Source: Paralithodes platypus (lineage: Eukaryota > Arthropoda > Malacostraca > Decapoda > Lithodidae). Taken from it: 64,000 nt of DNA. Positions 46,780-56,398 of the stretch are shown here, piece by piece. The notes under the pieces were generated by a model. The model saw only the letters and a list, made by a program, of their open reading frames with translations, was not told the DNA's origin and did no database searches. The stretch spans positions 27,395,273 to 27,459,272 of the forward strand of contig CM064512.1 in NCBI GenBank assembly GCA_032716605.1, read 5' to 3'. How positions within the stretch are numbered: the stretch's first letter is position 1; each line of letters begins with the position of its first letter. The position numbers and the translations under genes are program-made.

Positions 46780-48809
46780 ACTTTTCATAGTGCAGTTGGG
46801 TGCAGTGCGTGATTAGATTGATATATAGTATTTGATAAATGGATATTAATCTTAGTCATGTGCTGTACTTGTAACTGTCGTGATGGTGTAATGGTTGGAG
46901 CGTGTAAGTTATGTATGAGATAACCTAGGTTCGAATCTTGGAAAAATCACATGCTTCCATAAATTTCATTTGAGGGTTATTGGTGTTGAGAACGATGTTA
47001 TAAAAATGGGACAATAAGCAATCCTGTCCACAAAGGGATAAATATTGTATACAATGTTCCCCTCAATAATATTGAATGTCAATATTGATTAAGTTAACAA
47101 AAAACGTTTGTTTAAGGTTATCAAAATGGATATATTCTCCATGAAGCCTTTTTGTGTTATTCCCATAAGAGAAATCCGAGCAAAACGTGGTTCTTTGTGT
47201 TTCTGTTAAAGTTTCCCCAATCTCCAGGAAATGAGCTTCCCAGAGTTTGCCTTCGATTTTTCCCCTCTAGCGTCCCTCATCCACATCAAGAGAAAATTCA
47301 ATTAATTTCTCTGATTCCCTTTCGCTCATCAAGACAATCAACCAAGCTTTTTCGACGTGTAATTATGCCCTCAGGACGCCATTTTCAGCTTTTCATAAAA
47401 TGTATTCAAAATTATTCTAACACAAAGACTTATCTACAATTTGGGCTACCTGCATTCACACATGGCTCCAGTCGGTCATATACTGTAGACTAACACTAAC
47501 TTTCACTAGTATACATAAAAAGAATTGAAAACTGACAAATAATACAAATATTACCAATTATAGTGTACACTGTACAGTATATCTCGTAAATAATGTGGTG
47601 TATGGAAGGTCATCAGTAATGAAGTCTTCATTAATATGTTATATATTATACATAATATATTTTAAGGTTTGAAATTATTAATTTTTGTAATGTGGTAAAA
47701 CAAAATATACTTTATTCTGGCTATATATAAATTATAACATCACAATCAAGAATCAGTAAAATTAAAGATGTTAAATTACATAGATTTACCACATTTGGAA
47801 TACTAGATGTATTTATAAGATTAATTACAGTATCTAATACTGTATACCCAGAAATGAATGTGACTATCGAATTAAATAATGGAGGAGACGAATAGTGTGA
47901 ATTGTTTGAGTGGACTACAAAGAATGACCTTCCAGTGCATTGAGCCGAGATGAACATTTTCCGTGTGAGTGTTTCCCTTTCAACAGCCGGTGAGCATTAC
48001 AGACATAAAGCATTTTACATTATGTTCTTTGTTTCGATAACAAGGCGGACTTGCTCAGACACCTTATTGGTCTGGGTGATTCTATATGAATCCATTCAGA
48101 ATTATATCGCCTTATTCAGTATTATTATTTGTATCATTAACCCTTATTTAGCGGCGAGCAACATAAGTCGAGTTAAATAAAGCTGGACTATGTGGCGGCG
48201 CTCGACATAACTCGAGTGGCAATTTCAGCACGTAATGTGGCTGAGAGAGAGAGACAAGTGATGGCAGGAGACTAGCGAGCGTATGACTGCTCCAGACCAC
48301 CGCGGCGAACCTACTGACACAAATCTCAGCTCCCTCCTCCCTCTCTCACTCGCTACATACTCAATTATGTACTGAAAGTACCGAATTACCTGCTTTTTGC
48401 ACTCGCGTTGCACGGTTATTGCAAGAAAACTATCCATCATACAAGGATCGTTATGGTGTCATTCGAAAGCTCTGTTTATGCCCTTTCAGGGATAGGTACT
48501 TGTTTTACGTTCTGGGTCTTATTTAGGCATGAAAATGATCACGTAAACAGCCCTATTTTGGCTAAAAACACCCCGCTGTGCGGTACACATAAATAAACCG
48601 CATAGGCCGCTCGTAAGGTGTCATAATAAAAGCATCCATCATATGTAAGGGATCGAAATGTGTTGAAAGGCTAGTGCCACCCACTCTCATCAAGGGAGTG
48701 GGTATACACTAAGAAACCTCTGAAGAACACTGATTTTTGTTATGGCGATATAATAGTAAGAGGGATCCAACAGTGTGGTTGGTAGAGAGATTGTAGAGAT
48801 TTAGTAAAT
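46780..48809. other. AT-rich stretch with one SINE, otherwise unrecognised
   Basis: Outside the SINE at 46870-47010 I see no coding domain. A 113-codon plus-strand frame at 47152-47493 has no recognisable motif. Short CTCGA-containing inverted words occur near 48155-48205. Confidence 0.45.
46870..47010 (+). mobile_element. tRNA-derived SINE, second family, copy 2
   Basis: A box TGGTGTAATGG (46884-46894) and B box GGTTCGAATCT (46928-46938) at tRNA-like spacing, followed by ATCACATGCTTCCAT and GGGTTATTGGTGT shared with 25430-25480. The intervening stems do not form a proper acceptor arm, so it is not a tRNA gene. No obvious tail. Confidence 0.62.
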
Positions 48810-49030
48810 GGCCTGTCAAACTGGCGTCCCGACCTTTTCAGACTTTAATATGACCGTGTGTTTTGCAAAGTATTGTGCAAAGTTCTGCAGCCCCTTCAGC
48901 TCGATGACGTATGTTGCATCATATTCTGGTTACCATTAAATTATCTGCTTTAGCCAAGTCCCCCATATTTGATTTCGACCCAGAATTCAGTATAATCGGC
49001 CAAGGACGTGTTGACAAAGTCATGTGTTAC
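48810..49030 (+). repeat. Unidentified dispersed repeat, copy 2
   Basis: Inverted relative to 20635-20845. It shares GACTTTAATATGACCGTGTG, ATTCTGGTTACCATTA and the distal GACAAAGTCATGTG-like block. Confidence 0.6.
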
Positions 49031-49357
49031 AGAGCCTTTAGAGGAAGTGAGTTTATGAGACAAAATTCTTTTGATTCTACCCATTCGAGAGGTTCAGTAT
49101 GGGTGGAACCTCGTCACACATACGAACAGTGCTCGACACATGGGCGCACTGCGCTCATTATAATGTTGTATAATATCCGCCCTAAAGTTTGCGGGTTTCT
49201 CGGATGTAACTAGACAATGATGTGATAAACAAAGATAACCATAAAATATTCATCACAGGTATTCTTGTTTGTGTTTCAATTGTAATAATTATGTACAACC
49301 CTCTTGGTTAGTGATAGAAACTTGATTAAATTATGTAATATTGATAACACAATATTG

Positions 49358-50385
49358 AGTAATATCGATAGTAAAATAACTTATAATTTTTTTTATTCCC
49401 AGTTAATAACATTTTGTAAAATTTGCACTAAAGTAGATGACTTTTGGGCTAGAGCTAGGTTACTATACAGACTCTTAGTAGACAGAGGTTTTGAGGCAAG
49501 TAAATTGTTCCATAAATTTAATCTTTTTAGGGTCAATTATTGTGACTGTATTCTAAAATTTGACATCAATCATTTTAATCAAGCATTTTTAACTTGAAGT
49601 TTCTTGTATAACCTCTGCTTACTTTTTGTCTGTATTTATTATTTTGTGTCTGTATTTATTGTTTATCTTTTTCTTTTTCTATTATTAATATTAATATTGA
49701 TGATTTTTTAAATTGATTGTTCTTGTTAAAAGAATACTCTTTGTTTAAATCTGTTGTTACTTCATATTTTGCAATTATTTGTCTTTATATTATATGTATT
49801 CATTGTCGATAGTATCATTTGCTTGCTTTTGCGATTTCCTTAGTTTATTTGTGCGATAAATGTAGGTTATTTGTAGGGTAGTTATTGATAGGGGTCACTT
49901 GAGGCATGCTATGCTTACAGGTACCTACCCGATAGCACTATCGTTAGTGAGTGCTGTACTGTATTTTATATATTATTTTGTAATAGTATAGATATCTTAT
50001 CAATATTTGTATTTTGTACTATTGTTAATGTCTTGTCATGTTGCAAATTTGATTTTAAATAAAATTTGACATTTAACATGTAGTTTCTTTATTCATGCAG
50101 AGTTTAGTAAAAATTTACCAGAACGTCCCGGACTTCCCAAACTTGACTAATTCCTTTAACGTGACGATAGTGCGTTGTTATTTATGCGATTAGTATGCTT
50201 GGGAAACAGATTAACTTGCTCATGTAGTAATGTACACCCTATGTGGTGGATTGTGTTCTTTTATTTAATAATTTTCATTTTAGTAAGCATTGTTTCCACA
50301 TAGCGATTTTGATAATTTAATTTGACTTTATATTGTCCTTGTCCCACTTTTGGTTTGTTTAGTTTGCAAGTTTTACATTTTAATT
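49358..50385 (+). repeat. Penelope-like element, left terminal repeat (partial upstream copy)
   Basis: Starts AGTAATATCGATAG inside RT coding sequence and encodes the RT C-terminus (FWARARLLYRLLVDRGFEAS) to the TGA at 49597, then about 790 bases of AT-rich 3' untranslated DNA. A short palindrome CGATAGCACTATCG lies near 49932. Very similar to 52996-54016. Confidence 0.85.
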
Positions 50386-50676
50386 TATATAGGTTCAGGG
50401 ACAGTATAGATGTGAGGCCAGTCTGTACTAGTGGCAACATTAGTATACGACGTGTTCCCCATGTACTGTCCCTTCCTTTACTTGTATTCGTTGACGAACC
50501 AGGACCGGCCACGGACTATGCGTTAGAAAAATTCTTTGTAACCTCGCACCCGACAAAATTAACAAAAACTTAAAATGAACGATAAAAATGAAAATAACCG
50601 GCGTCTTTTCGATGATAACTGTAAATGTAAACTCTGTGTGAATGAATTTGATTTTGAACATCAAACATTTTTTTAA
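50386..50676 (+). pseudogene. Penelope-like element, N-terminal region with CxC motif
   Basis: A short frame from ATG 50575 encodes NCKCKLCVNEFDFEHQTFF and ends at a TAA after a seven-base T run (50674-50676). Cysteines in the pattern CxCxxC just ahead of the endonuclease resemble the CxC motif described in Naiad elements. An A-run near 50695-50702 shifts the frame into the endonuclease, so the natural protein was probably continuous. The stretch 50386-50573 is open upstream but unrecognised. Confidence 0.5.
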
Positions 50677-50702
50677 AGTTACATTACCAATAAACAAAAA
50701 AA

Positions 50703-51566
50703 ATGTTTTTAAATTCTTCTGTTAATGTAATATCTCCATGTAAAGTAAAGAATGTTATCTATTTAATAACCTGTGATAAATGTGGTATACAATATGTTGG
50801 AAAGACGGAGAAATGTTTAAGAGAAAGAGCCTACGGGCATAGATCAGGAATTAAGAACGGCATCGACTCCAAGATTCTTCTATATAAGCATTTTAACACA
50901 GACTGTACTAAATTTGATTGTAAATACAAAATTATAAAAATTGTTCAAAGTAATCAAAATGTTTTAGATAGAGAAAATTATTGGATTGGAAAATTAATGA
51001 CCATCTATCCATTTGGACTTAACAATCAAATAACAAATGTAGGCAACATTTTGTATAAAGATTTATTAAAAAACTATTTTAATAACCCATATTTTAACTT
51101 CCCTGTTTTAAACAGAAGACCTGGTAGACATGGTAATAGAAGACTAAATTCATTTAATAAAAAGAAAAACAGGTCTGATATTAAAATTATTGTTAATAAT
51201 TTATATTCATTATATCGAAATTTCGGAATTAAAAAATTAAAAGATTCATTGAAAGGCCTACAAAAGAAAAGTTTTGCTCCTTTTATAGAAAATATTCTAA
51301 ACAATAAACATAATTTCACAAATAAATTTAAGAATATAGTCTTTGCTTTTATGGGATATATTAGAGCTAATTCTAAGAAATCCAAAGATAACCGTATTAA
51401 AGATAAAGTCATGTCCACTTTAAATTATTCCTCTAAAATTTTAGACAAAATTAATGTTAACAGTCTTATTAATTCAAAGAAAGTTAAGTCCATGTTACCA
51501 GATGGTTGTAAAGATTTCAAACCATTAATAGTGTATTCATATGAACGACCTATCTATTATTTGTAA
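50703..51566 (+). pseudogene. Penelope-like element GIY-YIG endonuclease
   Basis: A 287-codon frame. NVIYLITCDKC (residues 17-27) and GIQYVGKTE (28-36) form the GIY and YIG strands; LRERAYGHRSG (39-49) supplies the conserved Arg and His; RENYWIGKLMTIYPFGLN (90-107) supplies the catalytic Glu at about E91. The C24/C27 pair may belong to the zinc finger found in Penelope-type endonucleases. A basic, Asn/Lys-rich linker follows to residue 287. The frame ends just before ICNYNKVLGNLSDND, which continues one frame over, so the stop at 51564 is probably a frameshift lesion and endonuclease and RT once formed one protein. The endonuclease would nick target DNA to prime reverse transcription. Confidence 0.82.
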
Positions 51567-51707
51567 TTATAATAAAGTTTTAGGAAATCTTTCAGATAAT
51601 GATATTTTCAATAATAATAAATGCGTACTAAAGTAACATGGGACATAATTTTAAAAGATATTGTTTTTTTCAGTCAATAAATTAAAAGATAAATTGTTAA
51701 AAATTGT

Positions 51708-53234
51708 GTGCTGCGATGTGAGAGAACTAGAAGCATGGTTAAATTATTAATTAAGTTGATTAGAAATAAAATGTTCTCGCTTAAAAATGAATTTAATCTT
51801 TCAGATTTTATAGACTATAATTATAATAAGCTTAAAGCTGATTTAATAAATTTACATAAACATTTTGTAATCACTACAGTAGATAAAGCCAGCAATAATT
51901 ATAGCTTCACATGTAAGACATTTTATCTTGAAAACATGAAAAAAGAATTAGGCATTAAAGGTAACATATTACGTAAAAATATTTGCGGTAATTCTGTTTA
52001 TGAAATTCAAAATAATCTGAATATTGATAACTTAATCGATGAACATACCAAGAAAAATATAACATTTGATATTAAACTTTCTGATAAGAACAAGTGCATT
52101 GCAAAATTATACATGTTACCTAAATTTCATAAAAGACCTTATAAATATCGCTTTATTGCCGGAGCAAAATTTGCTACCACTAAAACTCTATCAGAACAAG
52201 TCGTAAATTGCTTAAAATACATTAAAAGTACTCATACAAAATATTGTAATACCATCATGAGAAGAACTGGCATTAACTATTATTGGAGTGTTGACAATTC
52301 GTTAGAAGTTATTGATAAAATAAATACCATGCCGAAAGTTACCTCGGTACATAGCTTCGACTTTTCAACTTTGTATACCAATTTGCCTTTAGATTTAGTA
52401 TATTCAGAGCTTTGCTTTATTATAGATTTGCACTTTGACAGGTTCGTTAGGGATGGTAATTATTTCATAAATGTTTATACATATTTTAATAATGCATCAC
52501 TTAGCTCTACTCCCACTAGTTCTGTATATTTTGATAGAACTAAACTTAAAGATGCCCTTAAATTCCTCCTTTTCAATACTTATGTTAGATTCGGGCCTTA
52601 CATTTTCAAACAAATATTAGGAATTCCTATGGGTGGAAATGCTAGCCCTTTAATTGCAGATTTATTCTTGCTTGCTTTAGAATTTAAATATATAAAAGAC
52701 TTAGTTGACAGTAGCAAGAAAAATAAAATCCCAGAAAAATTAGCACTTGCTAAATTGTTAAGTAATAATAGTAGATATATTGATGATATTCTCGTTTGCA
52801 ATTTGTTAAATTTTAATCAAGTTGCTAAACTTATTTACCCTAATTCTATTCCCCTCACACAATTTAACGTAAATTATAAAGTTTAAAATGTTCTTGATAT
52901 ATATATAGAGATTGTTAATGAACAGTGCATACTTAAAGTATATCACAAAGTTGATGATTTTAATATTAACGTAATAAACTTTCCTTTCCCTAGTAGTAAT
53001 ATCGATAGTAAAATAACTTATAATTGTTTTTATTCCCAGTTAATAAGATTTTGTAAAATTTGCACTAAAGTAGATGACTTTTGGGCTAGAGCTAGGTTAC
53101 TATACAGACTCTTAGTAGACAGAGGTTTTGAGGCAAGTAAATTGTTCCATAAATTTAATCTTTTTTGGGTCAATTATTGTGACTGTATTCAAAAATTTGA
53201 CATCAATAATTTTAATCAAGCATTTTTAACTTGA
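51708..53234 (+). pseudogene. Penelope-like element reverse transcriptase, one internal stop
   Basis: Open for 392 codons, then TAA at 52884-52886, then open in the same frame to TGA at 53234; about 508 codons in all. Penelope-type RT signatures: LHKHFVITTVDKASNNYSF, CIAKLYMLPKFHKRPYKY, VHSFDFSTLYTNLPLDLV (motif A), ILGIPMGGNASPLIADLF (motif B), RYIDDILVCN (motif C; Tyr at residue 357). After the stop VYHKVDDFNINVINFPFPSSN and the thumb follow. All catalytic aspartates are present, so only the single nonsense codon and the break with the endonuclease inactivate it. Base composition is strongly AT-biased. Confidence 0.88.
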
Positions 53235-54016
53235 AGTTTCTTGTATAACCTCTGCTTACTTTTTGTCTGTATTTATTGTATATCTTTTTCTTTTTCTATT
53301 ATTAATATTAATATTGATGATTTTTTTAAATTGATTGTTCTTGTTAAAAGAGTACTCTTTGTTTAAATCTGTTGTTACTTCATATTTTGCAATTATTTGT
53401 CTTTATATTATATGTATTCATTGTCGATAGTATCAATTGCTTGCTTTTGCGATTTCCTTAGTTTATTTGTGCGATAAATGTAGGTTATTTGTAGGGTAGT
53501 TATTGATAGGGGTCACTTGAGGCATGCTATGCTTACAGGTACCTACCCGATAGCACTATCGTTAGTGAGTTCTGTACTGTATTTTATATATTATTTTGTA
53601 ATAGTATAGATATCTTATCAATATTTGTATTTTGTACTATTGTTAATGTCTTGTCATGTTGCAAATTTGATTTTAAATAATATTTTGACATTTAACATGT
53701 AGTTTCTTTATTCATGCAGAGTTTAGTAAAATTTACCAGAACGTCCCGGACTTCCCAAATTTGACTAATTCCTTTAACGTGACGATAGTGCGTTGTTATA
53801 TGTGCGATTAGTTTGCTTGGGAAACAGATTAACTTGCTCATGTAGTAATGTACAGTTTCATTGTACACCCTATGTGGTGGATTGTGTTCTTTTATTTAAT
53901 AATTTTCATTTTAGTAAGCGTTGTTTCCACATAGCGATTTTGGTAATTTAATTTGACTTTATATTGACCTTGTCCCAATTTTGGTTTGTTTAGTTTGCAA
54001 GTTTTACATTTTAATT
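52996..54016 (+). repeat. Penelope-like element, right terminal repeat
   Basis: Matches 49358-50385. It overlaps the 3' end of the RT frame. A 13-base partial duplication (GTTTCATTGTACA) near 53852 is absent from the left copy. Confidence 0.85.
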
Positions 54017-54382
54017 GGTAGTAGGCATTGGCAATAACGATACAACTTCCACCAACACCGTCAACATGGTATCCTACAACATTACATACAGTAAAAGAGG
54101 TGGCAGTAATAATAATAAGAGTGGAGGTGGAGGACTGCCAGATATTCCAACAGACGGCCGGAACATTGAAGGTGGAGGAAGGAGACACTTGGAGAGCATT
54201 TGTGTCGCGAAAGATGAGAGCGAGACTATCTGCTGCAGGATGAAACGTATACTTGTGTATCAGGTTTTTATTTAATATACAACGATCCTGAGTAGATGTT
54301 CTGATTTAAATTGTGAATGTTAAAACATGCTCAGTTTTATATATTATATATATTATATATTACATAGGCCTATATATATTTA
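54017..54382. other. Flank of the Penelope-like element, unrecognised
   Basis: Less AT-rich than its surroundings. A plus-strand frame at 54028-54243 ends in EEGDTWRAFVSRKMRARL. It looks protein-like but I cannot assign it; an exon or an old repeat are both possible. Confidence 0.3.
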
Positions 54383-54632
54383 GCCGTCCGGCTGGCTCAG
54401 TTGATAGAGTGCCTGCTTCACGTCTTGCAGATCTTGAGTTCAATCCCCGCTCAGATTGAAATGTTTTTCTGATAATTATATAGCCGGCGGTTACCGTCTC
54501 CTCATGAGCAAGGGGGATGGGTAATGGTATCTGGTTGATTAATGAATATCAAGCACTTGAGAATCCTCGAAGGAGGAGATACGGGCGCAATATAAGTAAC
54601 CAGACGATTATTATTATTATTATTATTATTAC
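54383..54632 (+). mobile_element. tRNA-derived SINE, third family, with ATT tail
   Basis: The head has TGGCTCAGTTGATAGAG (A box, 54393) and GAGTTCAATCC (B box, 54436-54446). The 3' end reads GCGCAATATAAGTAACCAGACG and then an ATT microsatellite tail (54607-54632). Such tails are typical of SINEs mobilised by LINEs that end in short tandem repeats. About 250 bases long. Confidence 0.72.
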
Positions 54633-55659
54633 TATGGCATGAATAAAAGCAAATCACAAATTCAAATTTGACATTACGGTAATATTAGTAATCCAACAAG
54701 TAAACAATCCGCAATACTGACCAAAAGCAGAGAGAAAAATAATGAATTCCGTATTATATTTCAAGATATTTGGGAACTAATTTTTTCCAGTAAAAGGCAG
54801 TGATCAAATTTGAGACATTCCGGGTCGGTGATGTGATTGGATGTTTTTGGAATCAAGCCAAACATGTGTGTGTCGTACTGTGTATTTCGATGTGTGTTTC
54901 AGTGTATGATAGTTGGGATGAGTGTTGTCAATATGTGGATTATAATACGTTATGTTGATCTTTGTGGATCATTTGTGGATCATCTCAAATGCATGTTAGA
55001 GAGGCGTATGTTTGGCAATTTCTGCGTGTAAAAAGGATCTGCTTCGTTTTGGCTGTGTTATATGTTTGGATGAGATATGTTTTGTATGTTTATAACCGTG
55101 TGCAGTATGTGTATTTGATAATAAGGAATTAACTTTATATTAGTGTGAGTGTGTGTGTTTGTGTGTATATGTGATCATATAAATGTGTCTGTATCTACAT
55201 GTGTGTTCCATTATTAAAGAGGGTTTTAGCTAAGTTCTGATATTCCACGTAATTATGGAGCTAGTATGATGAACAGCTTCGATGTACACTATTTAAGTGT
55301 ATATGTGAGTGTGTGTATTGGTGGATGTGTAAAAGTGAGAATGCATATCAATCCACAATGTGTTATGTGTATAGTGTGTGTGTTTTCATGTAGGTGTACC
55401 TGTGTATACAGTATGTACGGATATTCATGCATGTACTTGTGTATTTGTGCTTATTTGTGTATTTGTTCTTTTTTGTGTATTATTTTTTTATTTGTTTTTG
55501 TTTTAAGAGACAATGAACGGAGGAAGGAAAAACACAGATAAAACAAAAAGGTCCATGTGCCTAAAGGCATCCCCCATTCATAAAATGTTTGTAACAACTG
55601 GTTTTAAACATTTGTAGATTGTGTATTTGTGTATTTGTGCTTCTCTGTATCCTCCTACT
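54633..55659. other. GT-rich low-complexity stretch
   Basis: Dominated by TGTGTG and TATGTG words between about 54860 and 55480. Open frames here are Cys/Val-rich products of the repeats. No gene recognised. Confidence 0.5.
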
Positions 55660-56099
55660 TTCTCGATCCTAGTTTCAAAGCCAAAGGCGGATGTTGTGCA
55701 TACGTGCACAACAAAGTCACTTGCTCTTGTGTTCCAGATTGCTACTCCTCTGAATTCTCAACTTTATGGCTCAAACTTTCCTGTTATTCTCCTACTAAAT
55801 ATATCTGTGCTGTCTATCTTTCCCCTAACTCTACCGACTTTCTCAAATTCTTTGACTATCTAGCCTCTACAGTGGAACACATTCTATCCATTTACCCTTT
55901 CTCAGAAATCTCCATCTTAGGAGATTTCAACGTTCGCCACCGTCAATGGCTCTCCTTTCACACTACTGTCCAACCTGGTAAACAAGCCTACGTCTTTTCT
56001 ATCCTAAATTACCTAGAGCATCTAGTTCAGCAACCAACACGTATCCCAGATCGCCTCGGAGATCAGTCCAACATTCTTAACTTGTTTCTAACCTCTAAC
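55660..56099 (+). pseudogene. LINE endonuclease, C-terminal half
   Basis: AP-endonuclease family. KGGCCAYVHNKVTCSC, LKLSCYSPTKYICAVYLSP, ISILGDFNVRHRQW (catalytic Asp and Asn of the GDFN motif) and LVQQPTRIPDRLGDQSNILN to NLFLTSN, where the frame meets the inverted segment at 56100. The Leu-Asp-x-Phe motif region is partly changed (SNILNLFLTSN). It would nick target DNA. The N-terminal Asn and Glu motifs are missing by truncation. Confidence 0.78.
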
Positions 56100-56398
56100 A
56101 TGGTAAATCAAAGAAGTACTGCCGAAGAGCCTTCCAGTTGGTAGCGCCAAAGTGCCACAAGCGCCGCCGGCTAGGAGGATCGGGTGGCCGTACTGGAGAG
56201 ATAGGAAAGGTGACAGAGATAAGTTTATGGTTGGAGGAGCCCAAAGGGGAGAAAAGATCGACAGTATAAGAAGAAGGGTTAGACTACCTGTCCTATCTCT
56301 CCAGTACGGCCACCCGATCCTCCTAGCCGGCGGCGCTAGTGGCACTTTGCTGCTGCCAACTGGGAGGCTCTCCGGCAGTACTTCTTTGATTTACCATG
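56100..56398. repeat. Inverted duplication of LINE sequence, 111-bp arms
   Basis: Left arm 56100-56210 and right arm 56287-56398 are near-perfect reverse complements with a 76-base spacer. Read on the minus strand, left arm plus spacer encode the missing LINE segment in order: SNPSSYTVDLFSPLGSSNHK, LISVTFPISPVRPP, then RRRLWHF and ALRQYFFDLP. The right arm is the same LINE segment in native orientation and continues into WNDFCFRGRGP. This is therefore LINE DNA copied or flipped in place, not a separate transposon. Confidence 0.85.

Larger units (their letters stand above)
49358..54016 (+). mobile_element. Penelope-like element with upstream GIY-YIG endonuclease (Naiad-like)
   Basis: A 4.66-kb unit flanked by direct repeats of about 1.03 kb (49358-50385 and 52996-54016). 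These include the last 80 codons of the RT frame, as expected when one partial and one longer copy are joined in tandem, a hallmark of Penelope-like elements. Between them lie a GIY-YIG endonuclease frame and then the RT frame. In canonical Penelope the endonuclease is C-terminal; the reverse order here, with a CxC motif before it, matches the permuted Naiad group. No clear target duplication. I searched both strands of the repeats for the hammerhead core (CTGANGA with GAAA) and saw none. Confidence 0.85.

Noticed and set aside
46880..46950. tRNA gene on the plus strand
   Set aside because: Stems are imperfect, and the sequence continues into a block shared with 25366-25535, so it is a SINE.
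49598..50300. Hammerhead ribozyme in the Penelope-like terminal repeat
   Set aside because: Such ribozymes are known in Penelope-like elements, but the core CTGANGA with a following GAAA was not found on either strand by reading.
55266..55541. Cysteine-rich small protein
   Set aside because: The frame is a product of GT-rich low-complexity sequence (TGT codons), not a gene.
56100..56398. Insertion of an independent MITE in the LINE
   Set aside because: Both arms translate as LINE sequence in the proper frames, so the hairpin is self-derived.
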